A stretch of DNA of 64,000 bases from Phytophthora quininea (GCA_011947345.1 JAAVTG010000261.1:62001-126000), one strand, 5' to 3'; numbered from the stretch's first letter, positions 11,640 to 22,384 are shown. Notes: generated by a model from the sequence alone, not told the origin. Numbers and translations are program-made.

Positions 11640-12230
11640 CAGCTTGGGTGTGGCATTCGAGTCACTTTGGCCATTGGCTTCGTCCAGCTGTAATTGAGTC
11701 CTCGAGTATCAAGAAGAGTTTGCTAAGACGTTGCAGCAATACCGTCCTACCTGATCGCCAGTTCAGCTCAGCGGAATAAGTCGCGCCATTCCCCAATACT
11801 TCCTGCGCATTTTCCGAGTCCGCTGTGACTCGCCAGTGAGCATGACTTCGATAATGCTCTCGGTCGTTGACGTCGTCGACAAAATGGCGTCGGATCGGGT
11901 TCACTTGCTTGTAGATCTTCCTTACCAAGTAGAACCGCTTTTTCTCCGACAATGACAGCACCAGCGAATTCTGCGCTTAAATTCTTTATGAGTCCAGCAA
12001 AACTAACGCCGACTGGCACTGCTGTAAAAGTGCTGTTGTTTGGCAAGTCTCGTCAAGCGTTAGTTGCGGAGCCAAGCAGCAGTCCCCCAGTTCGAGAACT
12101 CGGTAAGGCGTCCCTCGCTCGCTGACACGACCCATTCCCGTCGAAAAACACCAAGGTGTTCGAACTCGTCGTTCGTCTTCATCTGACGAATGATCAGCAC
12201 CTTCTTCTTCTCCACACACATGCCATGTAA
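11640..12230 (-). pseudogene. Unassigned relic with CRN-NTPase-like phrase
   Basis: At 12190-12215 the minus strand encodes EKKKVLIIR, the phrase found just after the P-loop in the CRN gene at 25.8-27.1 kb (nucleotide match around 26417-26438). Beyond this the similarity fades and the frames at 11662-12046 do not match anything I recognise. I read this as a fragment of a CRN-type NTPase next to unidentified coding-like sequence. Confidence 0.25.
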
Positions 12231-12776
12231 GGACTTACAACTCCATCAGCACGAGACGGCACCACTTGCAGATTCCATACAGCCAAACTAAGAAAATCGG
12301 CGAGTCGACTGCAGATGTTCCAAAGCTGTAGATGATGCAGGGTTGGTGCATGCATTCGCTGTACTGCTGCATTTGATGGCTTTGAGAAGGAGTAGGAATC
12401 ACTGGGCCAGGGGCCAAGACGGTTGATTCATCGGGGGCGGCTTTTCCCTCGGAGTACTCTTAGCCTCTCAAAGAACTTCTCCCTGGTGAAAGTAGACCAG
12501 GCCAGTCTGATCTTAGCGCTTTCTTCGTCAATACGGTAGTGCGGGAATCATGTGGAACGCCTGAGCGCGGGATCAGGAAGAATTTCCCCATAAAGTGTAC
12601 TACGGGTAGTATCCGTTGCCAGTCTACGCAGTTGTTGCTACTCCTGGTTCGAGGAACTGCAGGGACCGAGGTGAGAACGAATGGAATATCTATTCCATGG
12701 CGAATTCGAACTAACTGCTAACAAACCACCCTCCCGAGGGTTTCTCCCAAGGGCGGCGAAACTACTGACCGCGAGT
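12231..12776. other. Intergenic, nothing recognised
   Basis: 546 bp between the relic and the RxLR gene stop codon. Short ORFs of about 60 codons occur on both strands but show no domain. It should contain the 3' UTR of the effector gene. Confidence 0.3.
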
Positions 12777-13306
12777 TCATGGTAACATAGGTCGGTAACG
12801 GATCATCACCGTACCACCGGCAACAGCAGTATCAGCCGCAGGGTACTTGTCATGGAACTTTTGCAGGTAGCTCTCGTAGTACTTGTAGTTGGGGCTTTTC
12901 CTCACATCTTCGCCCGTCAGTTTCGTCAGGCCCAACTTCTTGTAGACGACGCTCGGGTCAACCTTCTTGTTGAGCTGCTTGTCCAGCAGCTTTTCCACCT
13001 TGGCATCCTTCTTCATAGCCCTGAGGTACTCCTTTTCGGTTTGAGCGCCGTACACGGTCGGCTTCTTCATTTGCTTGTTCGCCGAGCGTCGAAGTCGCCA
13101 GTATTTGAACCAGCTAATGGGTCCGCGCTCCTCGTTGGTGAGGTCGTCATCGTCCTTGGCCGTCGACGCGGCAGTACGGAGCATACGCTTGGCGCTGGTC
13201 TCGTCGTTGGCCTCCGCCAAGGCGTGAACGGGGTGTCGGCCAGCACAGCGTTGGTGGAGGCGATCAGCAGGGTCAAAGCCAGCAGCAGAATGTAGTACGG
13301 ACGCAT
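12777..13306 (-). CDS. RxLR-dEER secreted effector, one-base frame break
   Basis: The ATG at 13306 opens a strong signal peptide (MRPYYILLLALTLLIAS; likely cleavage near residue 23). The mature part contains RMLR at about residues 41-44 and an acidic DDDD..NEER motif ending near residue 61, the textbook RxLR-dEER arrangement of oomycete host-translocated effectors. The C-terminal half has Trp- and Tyr-spaced helices (SWFKYW; YKYYESYLQKF) suggestive of a WY/LWY fold. Expected length is about 176 residues. Signal peptide and effector domain lie in different frames: the switch is at GGGG 13230-13233 (plus strand), one base short. I cannot name the allele. If the break is real the gene is dead; if it is a consensus error it is a normal effector. 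Confidence 0.85.
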
Positions 13307-13796
13307 GGTGCTGGGTCCTTTGGTCTTGCGTACTTGAGTACTTTGGAGTAGATTAGGAACTGTGGTTCCTGGAGGCGAAGGCCATGCAAGTTTTGCATGG
13401 CCTTCTCCACTCGCCATCCATGGGCCATGACACGCGACGGAAGCCCATCTTTGCGTTGCCCATCTGAAGATCGGATTACGGTTTCCTGGTCTGGGAATAA
13501 GCAGTGCCAAGCGTGTGCACGCTCGGAGTTGCAGTGATCGCAGTCTAACTTACTACAGTATTTTTGTGGTCTATTCTCTGTTATTGTTACTACAGTGAGT
13601 AGAGGAGTCTCCGAACAGTGAGCCAGAGACTTCATAAGCTTGAATCCCGGGGTCAGGCAGTGTCAACAGACTGGAGAAGTGCAGCTAGGATTACGAGGAG
13701 AACAGGTTGTTCGACGGCGGCGTGCCCCCAAGTGATTCTTACATCACCGACAGTGATATCATTTATGTTCTTGAGTTGAAACTTTTGGGTATCCAT
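13307..13796. other. RxLR promoter side and transposon left flank
   Basis: About 490 bp from the RxLR ATG to the left terminal repeat of the Harbinger-type element. It should hold the effector promoter; I found no full-length initiator match. A 121-codon open frame on the minus strand ends at the RxLR gene in another frame and looks non-coding. Confidence 0.3.
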
Positions 13797-13833
13797 TGGG
13801 CGCCTTCCACAACCGTTCTAAAAGCGGTTTATG
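13797..13833 (+). repeat. Left terminal inverted repeat of Harbinger-type element
   Basis: Begins TGGGCGCCTTCCACAAC and pairs with the reverse complement of 18653-18689, which begins TGGGCGCCTCCCATAAC. Identity over 37 bp is roughly 75-80 per cent by eye with one or two small gaps. A GGGTTAGGGTT string follows at 13852-13862. Confidence 0.7.
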
Positions 13834-14069
13834 GACGATCGTTTAATGCTCGGGTTAGGGTTCGTCAAATCGGCTCGCTGGTCCCGCGCTGGAGAAGTCC
13901 TACCAAAACAGCGATAAAAGCCTTTAGTCTGATTGGCTTCAACTGCCTCGTTTTATTATGATCGTGTAGTTTACAAGTCTCTTTGAACGGGACACTTTTT
14001 GTACCCGTCGAGATCTTGGAAGGGCGCGAAGATCTCCAGTTCAAATTCGCAAGATACGGGCAGCGCTCC

Positions 14070-15368
14070 ATGCATGAGACTGCAGTGCTGCTGGTGCTGC
14101 CCGCGCACGCGCATAGGCGAGAGCGCTCGAAAGTAGAGCTTCAGGAGCTGCGCAGGAGGCTTCATAAAGAAATGATTTGCCATGAGCGGCGTCGATTGAA
14201 TCGCGTGCGGCACTACACGACGGTGGACTTCCTGCCAGATCCACTCGACGCTGACTGGATGCAGCTTTGGCGTGGAGGGACCGACGAGAACTTCATCCAC
14301 TACACCAGCTTGGACAGGTAAGATCGCCGGAGACACTGACACTTGTTGCAGTACTGACGCAGAGACTACACTGGACTACACTGTTTTGCTGTAGGTCCTC
14401 ATTTCAAGAGCTGCTGCTCCGCTTCTCACAGTACTACCATCTGCCTAGCTACAGCCCAAAGGAGGCCGCCCCGAGGCTTGCGTACAAGCACCAGGCACGT
14501 GGCATTGTGTTGATATTCTACGTTGATTCCCACTTCGCACGGACTGCATGCTCCTTCTTCGGTGTTCCCCGTCGACGATGAGTCGGGTGTTGAATGCCGC
14601 CGAAGAGGCCCTCAGTGAGGCCCTAGCAACTTTCCGGCCAACCCGTATCACCTGGCCCTCGGGCGCTCGGCAACGGGCTCTTGCAAAGCTCACGGCCCTG
14701 CGCGAGCCTTTGCTGCAGTTCACTTGGGGCTTTATCGACGGTAAAAACCTCAAGGTATGAAAATCTAACATTTTTTTAAATGTTGTTGACACTAACAGCT
14801 ACTTACGATCTAAACGTAGGTGTATCAGCCTGCAAATCCCGACGTGCAAAACGCGTTCTACAATGGTTGGCTTCACGGGGTGTTTGTGACGGGAACACTG
14901 TGCTTCGCGGCGGACGGTCTCATCGTGTGGGCTCGTCATAACTGTCCTGGAAGCTGGAATGACGCCGAAGATTGCGTTGAATTCCGGCAGAATCTGCTTG
15001 ACCCTGAATTATGCCCGGACACGAGGTTTGGTGTGGTAGCTGACAGTGCCTTCCCGTGCTCCGGGCGAATGACAGGCCGAATTCTCACTCCGCTGAAAGA
15101 TGGGGATTTGAGTCGACTTGTGCCGTCGGTCCGTACATCCGCGAAGCGATTGTCCGGTGCAATCACATCGATTCGGCAAGCGGCAGAATGGGGCATGGGA
15201 TCTGTCGAGAAAGTTTACAAGCGTCTACTTCTGCCACTACCAGCCGACAAAACAAAGCGCTCACTGAGACTTGACAGCATGTTCCGCCTGTCGAACTATC
15301 GAGTTCGCTCGTTAGAAATTAGTCAGATCCGTATGACGTATTTTTACGGAGTTGAAGACAATTTGTAA
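14070..15368 (+). pseudogene. PIF/Harbinger DDE transposase, two introns, one frame break
   Basis: Exon 1 (ATG at 14070 or 14172) ends at 14317 after ..NFIHYTSLD; intron 14318-14394 (GTAAGA...GTAG) joins it in frame to SSFQELLLRF. Exon 2 reaches 14754 (GFIDGKNLK); intron 14755-14819 leads to exon 3 (VYQPANPD) ending at 15368. DDE core: the Asp in GFIDG, the Asp in VVADSAF, and a Glu in AAEWGMGSVEK, as in nuclear DDE_Tnp_4 transposases. The only defect is a shift at CCCC 14567-14570 in exon 2, between CSFFGVP and MSRVLNAAEEAL. This HTH-type stretch is otherwise well preserved, so the element may be young or the shift artefactual. The protein would need the SANT partner for DNA binding and nuclear import, by analogy with Harbinger3 and mPing/Ping systems. 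Confidence 0.75.
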
Positions 15369-15424
15369 ACAATGTCGATTGATCGTGTTCACAGCCTAAT
15401 GAGTTGCTTGGTGCTCGAGTGTTC

Positions 15425-17015
15425 TTACTTCTTGTGAATGCCAGCGAACATGAGCATCATCTGCTCATGTTGGTTTTTGGCCTCCTCTCGATCTAGCCGC
15501 ATGCTCTCTTCATAGCGACAGCGGCTCTCCTCGCGGTCCTTGTTCTGCTGCTCCAGCCTCATCAGCTCAAGCCGGCGTCGCTCCTCGCGTTCCTGTTTGG
15601 CCTCGTCCTGCTCCCGCTTACGCTGCATCTCGGCGGCAGCAGCGGCCTCCTCGCGTCGAACGCGGTCTCGCTCTTCACGATCTCGGTGCTCTGCGGCTTC
15701 TTGGTCTTCGCGCTCTTCACGACGGCGCTTTTCGTCGGCTGCTGCCTTCCTTTCAGCTTCCTCCCTGAACATCAGTACCAGCTCCATTATCTCACTTCCA
15801 CCCGACGCTTCTTGCTTCTCCGCGGCCGATAGGCTCCTTTCCAAGTCTGACAGCTTGCGTGCAGTCCTAACACGTTTGGTTTTTGTGTAGGTGCTATCCA
15901 CCGACTGCGCGGTGGACTCGCTTAAATATCTCTTCGTTAGCTGCGCGATATTATCGCGGACAACGCAGAGGTCCTGTCCGCCCAATCGCGCCGACATGGT
16001 TGATTTTTGGGATTCGATTTTGCTCTCGTTCGTCCGCAGCGGCCCTCGCAGGGTTACGCTTTAGCGGAGTTCGCGACGGACTCATCACGGTGTCACGGCA
16101 CGCGGGTTTGGACTGTTTCGGCTGACCGGCTGCCTTTCGTGTTGAAGTGGGGTCCGCGGCTCGGCAGACTTGCTTCTTGTTGCGCGACGCGATGTCTCCT
16201 CGCCAGTAGCCCGACGACGCCCGGTATTCGCGCTACCTCCGACGTCGCGAGCATCCGTAGCCACTTCAGCGCCTTTGTCTTCGAGATCCTCTTCTCCCTC
16301 TTGCGAGTCGGACAATCCCAGCTCTGCTGCCACGCTCATGTCGATTACACTGCCGTCACGCATCTGGATGACACCAGACACATGGGGAAAAGCCGAGACA
16401 TGGTCCACCTCATGCTCTTCAGCGAGCGATGCATAACAATCCGAATCCAGCTCCTCATCGTCCGAACCGGCGGCACTCCCGCCATTGTCTTCATCCTCTT
16501 GCTGTCCCAAACGGTTCGCCGCGCGTTTTTCCTTCTCCTCGTGCCTCATCTCCTTGATGGTCTTGTCGGCATGGAGTCTAACAGACTTGGCTACCTGTCG
16601 AAGCAACGAGGCGTCGTCCTTCCCGTCGTCTAGTCCGTCATCCAGAGTCCGCACCGAGGTTTCCTCGTCCACCTCTTTTGCACCTGCTGCACCAGCGCAA
16701 TGTGTATGGGGACAGCAGTCGTACCTGTAGGCTTCGGAGTAGCTGTGACCTCTTTAAACTTGCATTTAAGGGATCCAGCGTCGCGGTTTGGCCACGTTCG
16801 CGGGCGGCCCATGTCAAATACTTCCTTGACACGCGCTCACTGCTTCGAGCCTAGTGATTTCAGCTGCTGGATAACAAGACACAGCATGACGATCTCATGC
16901 TTGGTGTAGTTGCGATATCCGACTGCTCTCCCCTTAAGCAATAAAGTAAAAGAAGCACACACTCGTTAGAACCAGAAGAACAACGCCTAAGCTGCTGATA
17001 GCTCACCCTTCTCAT
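15425..17015 (-). pseudogene. SANT/Myb-like Harbinger partner protein, decayed
   Basis: A start codon at 17015 gives MRR, then intron 17006-16933 (GTGAGC...TTAAG), then GYRNYTKHEIVMLCLVIQQL, the first helix of a Myb/SANT-like domain. A TGA at 16839-16837 replaces the tryptophan expected there; the frame continues through RPRTWPNRDAGSLKCKFKEV and KPTG, phrases usual for oomycete transposon SANT proteins. A shift lies at TTTT 16676-16679, followed by an acidic Asp/Glu-rich linker (16672-16085), one or two more breaks, and a long Glu/Arg-rich coiled coil (15997-15425). Convergent with the transposase, 57 bp between stop codons. Confidence 0.65.
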
Positions 17016-17188
17016 CTTCCCCCTTTCCAGTAAGATTTTGGAATAACACAAGTCAATTTGCTTAGGTTTTGTATCGACCTCTCTCCCTACCATTTCCAGG
17101 TAATATGCACCGCACCTCGCGATACAACAAGCAAGTGTTTTGCTCCCCACTCGGCGGCTCCGTCCTACAGGTGCTGCAGGTGGCGGTG

Positions 17189-18331
17189 CTAGCACCCCCA
17201 CCATCCACAGCGGCAAATAAACCAGAGCTGGGCGCCGTAGGAGACAGTTATCTCCTCGCCCGGCAGCACAGCGCGCAGTGCAACGGCGACTACAGTCAGC
17301 TGGTCTCCGATCTGCACCTCTTGAAAGCGACAGTTAGGATCACAGTGGTGATTCAGAAACCTCATTTTCCCACCGCACCACAGCGCGTCGATGCCGAGGC
17401 TCTTCCCTTCAGTCGAGCGCGTTGCCAGCAGCATCCTGTACCCGTTGTCAGTGGCCTCAAGGCTTGCCACGTCTCCGAGCTCCAGTAGACGGCCGAAGTA
17501 CTCTCCCACAACTTCGCCCTCGGGAATGAGACCCGAAGTGACAATGCCGTACTCGCCGGTGGTCGGGCTGCAACTGAGGACAAGACTGGGGTTCTCACCA
17601 AGTGAGCTCCCACAGTCCCCCTTGAAGGCACAATTGTCGGACCTGCAGAACCCGTTTGCCAAGGCGTTCTTGCACGTGAGGGCACTGCATATCTGCAAGC
17701 ACACACACCTTCCCTCAACAGGAACGTCCTGGAACGCCCAATTCCTTGGGTTGCGATGCTTGGAGATGAAGTCGACAAACATTGGCCATGCAGCTGGCTT
17801 TAGCGACGTAGTTGGAGCTGGCGACTGGCGAATAGCGCCTTGAGAAGTTGTTCGTGGAGACTGGGTCAGAGTTTCCTGCGAGCTGCACTCGCCGTCTTGT
17901 TGTGGACGCGGCGTTGAAAAACCCTCACCAGGCTGGCTGCTACACTGTGAGAGCCGCCGAGTGCCGTCCGACGGGTAATCAGGTTGGGTCGAGCACGACA
18001 CGTACGTGAGCATGTAGGAACTGGTTGATGTGGCGCGCTTCTCATCGCAGCCGGCGTCACGGACAGCATCAAGCGTGACTTCGTCGGTGCCCTTACGGAG
18101 CTGTTGCAGCTCATGAGGAGCTGGCCCCGAGTGCGCGTGCGACCTTATCCCCACGGGTATCGTCTCTACACTTGACCCCTTCGTCTTCGCAGTCGGTGCT
18201 GGTGGGCTCGACGTCGTCTCGACGGCGTCGACCTTGGCAATCTTGGAACGCTTCCTGGGCGTATTGCTGCCCGAGTCGTCACGGATGCTGGCCTCGCTGT
18301 ACTGCCTCTTGCGTTCGTTGTGTTGGGTCAT
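17189..18331 (-). CDS. SET-domain lysine methyltransferase inside transposon
   Basis: An intact 380-codon ORF. The N-terminal 190 residues are Ser/Thr/Pro-rich with a basic patch (PRKRSKIAK, about 25-33) that could be a nuclear signal. Residues about 205-240 form a cysteine-rich AWS/pre-SET-like cluster (CVCLQICSALTCKN...FCRSDNC). The SET domain spans about 255-366: GLIPEGEVVGEYFGR, an expanded middle (SLGIDALWCGGKMRF), the catalytic NHHCDPNC at 327-334 and GEEITVSYG. A short post-SET CRCG follows. Substrate is likely a histone lysine (the AWS-SET order resembles ASH1/SET2/NSD enzymes), but this is inference. The ATG lies about 320 bp inside the right terminal repeat and the stop 174 bp from the SANT-gene start, so the gene is cargo or a functional part of the element. 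It is the only element gene without a visible defect. Confidence 0.85.
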   Translation of the reverse strand: MTQHNERKRQYSEASIRDDSGSNTPRKRSKIAKVDAVETTSSPPAPTAKTKGSSVETIPVGIRSHAHSGPAPHELQQLRKGTDEVTLDAVRDAGCDEKRATSTSSYMLTYVSCSTQPDYPSDGTRRLSQCSSQPGEGFSTPRPQQDGECSSQETLTQSPRTTSQGAIRQSPAPTTSLKPAAWPMFVDFISKHRNPRNWAFQDVPVEGRCVCLQICSALTCKNALANGFCRSDNCAFKGDCGSSLGENPSLVLSCSPTTGEYGIVTSGLIPEGEVVGEYFGRLLELGDVASLEATDNGYRMLLATRSTEGKSLGIDALWCGGKMRFLNHHCDPNCRFQEVQIGDQLTVVAVALRAVLPGEEITVSYGAQLWFICRCGWWGC

Positions 18332-18652
18332 GCTTCTGACACAAAACGCTTCATTAGAACTCACTACCAAACCCCCACTGAAGACTTACACTGCCGTCTG
18401 GTCTCTCGCTGGTGCTGCAAGTTCGAAAGTGACAGCAAGACCCAAAAGCGCGGGCTTTCGCGCCTCCAGAAGATCTCGGATTCAAATCGGTTGCTGGATA
18501 TAGGCGTTGAAGTTGCCCTCTGAGGGACGCATAAAACATTAAAATAAAACATAAAAACGGTGACGGTTTGATCGCATAAAACACATAGGCGATCAAAATA
18601 GCCGATTAATGAGTGTCGTTTAATGCGACTTTTAATGATCGGGTTAGGGTTG

Positions 18653-18689
18653 CATTAAACGTTTTAATAATAGTTATGGGAGGCGCCCA
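18653..18689 (-). repeat. Right terminal inverted repeat of Harbinger-type element
   Basis: Partner of 13797-13833. A GGGTTAGGGTT string (18641-18651) abuts it on the inside, in the same plus-strand direction as at the left end. A short palindrome (CGTTTAATGC at 18617-18626 and GCATTAAACG at 18652-18661) overlaps its inner edge. Confidence 0.7.
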
Positions 18690-19554
18690 GTGGGCTAGGT
18701 TGTACCGCGGAAATAGCGTCCATTCACCTTCTATTACATGATATGTAGGGGTGGTAAGTTCAGAGTTTTGAAAATTGTCGGTATGTCTCTAAGTGTTTCG
18801 TTAAAATGATGGCACCTTAGCCAAAACTAGTTATACACATCCAATCACAGGGCTTTCAATATTGCCTAAACGTTTGCGTTAAGGTGTGTATTCACGTGCA
18901 GCGCCCGAGATGCCCCGCTAAAAACAGCATCTTGAAGGAAAAACTCAAAATGACCAACTATGCTATCGTTTTAGACATGCTATATCTTCAGGAACTATTA
19001 TTATTTTGCTTAGACAACTAGATATGGCATAGGTAGCCCAAGGACAAAGACGCCATGTGAAAATAATTCCAATCGAACGAAATTTTTATTTTGCCTATAG
19101 AAAAGTCGAAGCCATTTTGCTCGGAATGCCATGTTTGACCTACGATAATTCAATAACCAAAACAGATCCGATCATACCGCTACCCCCACTTCTCTTAGAA
19201 AAACGTCAATTTAATGGCATAAACGTACTGTGGGCTAATTTACAAAACTGGAGATTTTAGTTTTCGGGCAACCCCGAAAAATGCCGTTTTTCGGTCTGGT
19301 TGGGTCAGGCAATCCTTGTTAAAGTCAAAGTCAGCATTTTTTGATAATACGCAAATAATTGTCTGCAGATCTTGTATGGTTTTTGGTCGGGTTGTGGGTG
19401 ACTCCCTCCGGGAAGACTGTGGGGGTTTATTGGAGATCGGAACCTTTTGGTTCCGATACCTCGCTATGATCAATTTTGTCAGGTAATAGCAGATCTCTAA
19501 AATTTTCGGAGTCCGAATTCTCTCCCCTTCACAAGCCAGCCAGGTCTAGCCAAG
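18690..19554. other. AT-rich intergenic, nothing recognised
   Basis: 865 bp between two DNA transposons. Base composition shifts to AT-rich. A 67-codon ORF (19057-19260) and a 77-codon antisense ORF (19473-19240) show no domain or convincing start context. The right part may be the 5' terminal region of the DUF6729-like transposon, but I could not find its inverted repeats. Confidence 0.3.
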
Positions 19555-22312
19555 ATGGATAGCGAAACCAAGAAGCGGACAATTCAAGACGCGATCGCAA
19601 GGAAGGCGTTCCCACCCACGGTTGACCTACCAGAAGCCAGACGTCACTGGGAAAAACTGTGTCCTTTAGGCGGCCTGTTTGATTGTCCAGTGGTTGTGTG
19701 GGTCCCCGAGTGTCTGAATCAGAACGGCAAGCCGTCGTGTGTTGTGAAAAGCTGTCTCTGTACACCGAGAGTGAAAGAGTATCTTCAGCGCGTGGTGGAG
19801 GATGTTAATGGAAAGCAGGACTTACTGTACGTGAAGTGTCAATGCACTGGAGCAAGTCGTTCGTGTTTTTCGACGGTCACCTACGAGTACCTACAAACGA
19901 ACGTGGAGACAATTGTTCACTTCCCTTATATTTTAGGTGTTAAGACTGGTTATTCTAAGGATCTGCTCGACATGGTACACTACGGAATCATGTCCCCGAA
20001 TGGACTTGCAAGTGTTGTCGCTAGTGTCAGCCGCCGTCGAACTTCGCGGTACTACAAGTTGTATACTATTTTTCGGAGCGGATTCGACGATTAAAAATCT
20101 CAATCCTAGCTACAGCGCTGCATCTCCCCGTCAGTGGAGCAGTATTGCAGTGCTAATGGAGTTGTGGATAGCAAGGTGCTGACGTCGATTTGGATGGAGA
20201 TGACCTCAATTTATAGTCCCCTGTGTGAATTATTGATGAAGCGGATGAAGGTGAAGAAAGTTCTCCGGATAGATCACTCAGTTAAGTTCTGCAAGATGCA
20301 AAATTGCTACTGTTAGTTCAAAACGAAATAGGTCAAATTGTGGGGAGAAGACTGACCCTTTCGGAGAACAATGAAGAGACGAGTGCGCTGCTGGAGACAA
20401 TATCTCCCACACTGTCATCGAATCCCTCAAATGAACTGTTTCTCGTAAGCGACAACGCGAACGCTGTTCGAGGAATGGTGTCAAACATATTTGGAAGTGC
20501 TGTCAGCATCAAGCAAGACCCGTTCCACCTGATTGAACGAATTTCGTCGAAGCTGTCGACACAAGCAAAACAGAAATGGATTAAAAGCAGCTGCGCAGTG
20601 CCTTATACACGGTCGATCGTCAGCTGCGTCCACCCGAGGAAATGGAGGAGGAGTTTAAGCAAGTTGTCGAATCTGTTGATCTCACAGACCTCTCGTGTAC
20701 AGAGGCTACTTGGAGTGGTTGCTGTAATAGCAACGCGAAGCAGATCCGAGTTGGCGACCTTTACGTCCATGATAATGACTACCGAGAATGCCGCAAAAGC
20801 CTGTACGCATTGTCGTTACCAGCCAACTTGAAGGCTTTCACTCCGCTCTTAAGAAGTTGTTGAACCGAACGATTTCCGTGGACGTGGGCTTGAGAATATT
20901 GGACGTCTTCATAGTTCGCCACAACTTACGAGTTGGATCCAAGTTTGGTCGCAATCCTTCCTTCGGGGAGATTGACTTCGTCGAGCTGGCAAAAGCGGCC
21001 ATTCTTTCGCAAGGCGTTCTACCAGAATCCCCCAACTCGCATTTGTCCATCACGTCTTATCCGAGCCGCTGAAAGAACCTACGTATCGCTCAGCATCTCC
21101 TCTCGACTTCTCCTTCAGCAAGTGGATGCGAATGTTTGAGACTGCTCGCGTTCAGCCAGAACGGCTGGATGAAGCTCTTGCTGCTTCACGTCGACACAGG
21201 AAAACCGTCGTGAGCTGTTGCTGAAAAACAACACAAACAAAATTGTGCAGCGGTTAAGTAAGTCAGCATTCCTCCGGTTGTTGCAACTCGAAGAGTTCGA
21301 CTACGAGTCGACAGTAGGCTTCTCCTTACATGAGTACGAGCTGCTTCGGCAAGTGAGGGATGAACAGGCACGAGAGAGCGATTCCTGCTCCACCTGTCCG
21401 CTGGTGACTACGATATTGTTCAATATCATAGTCTTGAACGGAGTAAACAAGAGTCTTACACTGCGGCGACACAGTTATTCGACCATTTCGTCAAAGCTCC
21501 AGTCACTTTCTGCTGACACGAAAGGGAAACAGAAGCAAGAGGAATCGTCAGCCAAATCTCGCCCGTTATTTGCGTTCAAAACTTACAAACCCACCTCCGA
21601 GTCCAGCGCGCAAGAGCAGGAACTTCAAATTGAGCTCTTCGAAGCACTGCGCAGCTCCAAGTTGTTTACAAGCCGCAAGAAAATTTTCATGCGTGTATAC
21701 GCGTTTGCAAGTCGTGCGTGTGACGGGATCTACCCCAAAACAAACGACTATCTGGAGCGCAGATGGGGAGCGTTGAAGCGAGCTAGCAACCGAGGTGCAG
21801 CATTGAAAATCAAATTAAAGGTATGTCCGGCCGCCCTTGCGCAGTATGCAGCACCACAACCTTTTTCAGCGGCCGTGGCAGCGACTCAATCAGCCGATTC
21901 TGCACGTGGTGGCCATCCAACACTTCCAGCATCTCCAGCAGCTTCCGATCCAGCAGACTTCACATTTACAAGTCCACAGTCGACTTCTGCAGCCACCGCC
22001 AACCACAGCAGACGGATCATTGGTCCACTCCACCAATCTAACAACGAATTGCCTTACTTGCAGCTGCTTCAATCTCCACCACCTACCAGCATAGCAGGTG
22101 ACGTCCTCGCCTTCTTCAAGTCGATGGCAGACTCAATTCCGCAAGCCCCGCACAAGTGGACATACATCTCCGGGCTGTTTCGGCAAAAATATCCCTCTAG
22201 TAACATGGCACTGAACGCGTTGCGGTGCCGGCTGAAAGAGAAAAGTGTGGAGACGGAGGCGTCAATCCTTCATGCACGCGTAGAACAAACACAGCGAGCA
22301 CTAGCACATTAG
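19555..22312 (+). pseudogene. DUF6729-like DDE transposase relic with C-terminal extension
   Basis: 19555-20094 encodes an N-terminal cysteine-rich module (FDCPVVVWVPECL; CVVKSCLC; VKCQC) resembling DUF6729 domains that precede a DDE domain in fungal and oomycete transposases. A second stretch (20250-20640) gives LRIDHSVKF, SDNANAVRGMV and KQDPFHLIERISSKL, equivalents of the first two catalytic Asp regions and the following helix. After a shift, TSQLEGFHSALKKLL and GLRILDVFIVRHNLRVG (20800-20930) are the C-terminal core. A further frame (21218-22312, 364 codons) has a Ser/Pro-rich linker and a terminal Myb-like stretch (WTYISGLFRQKY). At least four frame changes. Termini not found. Confidence 0.5.
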
Positions 22313-22384
22313 ACAGATTCTTCGTGTCTGAATGAATCGCCAAAACGTACCCGTTATCGCTCGCTATGCTGGAGGCTGCTTGTA

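Larger units (their letters stand above)
13797..18689. mobile_element. PIF/Harbinger-type DNA transposon carrying a SET gene
   Basis: A 4.9 kb unit bounded by imperfect inverted repeats (13797-13833 and 18653-18689), both starting TGGGCGCCT at the outer edge. Inside are a PIF/Harbinger-like DDE transposase on the plus strand, a SANT/Myb-like coiled-coil protein on the minus strand converging on it, and a SET-domain methyltransferase on the minus strand, all internal to the repeats. Transposase plus SANT protein is the standard two-gene set of Harbinger elements; the SET gene is additional. A clean 3-bp target duplication is not resolved: flanks read ATT/AGT at the GGGCGCC edge, and a TA a few bases further out could also be the boundary. 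Confidence 0.75.

Noticed and set aside
16007..16633. 208-codon plus-strand ORF opposite the SANT gene
   Set aside because: Antisense shadow of an acidic, Ser/Asp-rich coding region, which often leaves long open frames on the other strand.
13794..18692. A 3-bp TWA target duplication for the Harbinger-type element
   Set aside because: Flanking bases do not match at the best-supported repeat edges; I could not choose between several possible boundaries.
19057..19260. 67-codon ORF in AT-rich spacer
   Set aside because: Short, no start context, no domain, AT-rich composition.
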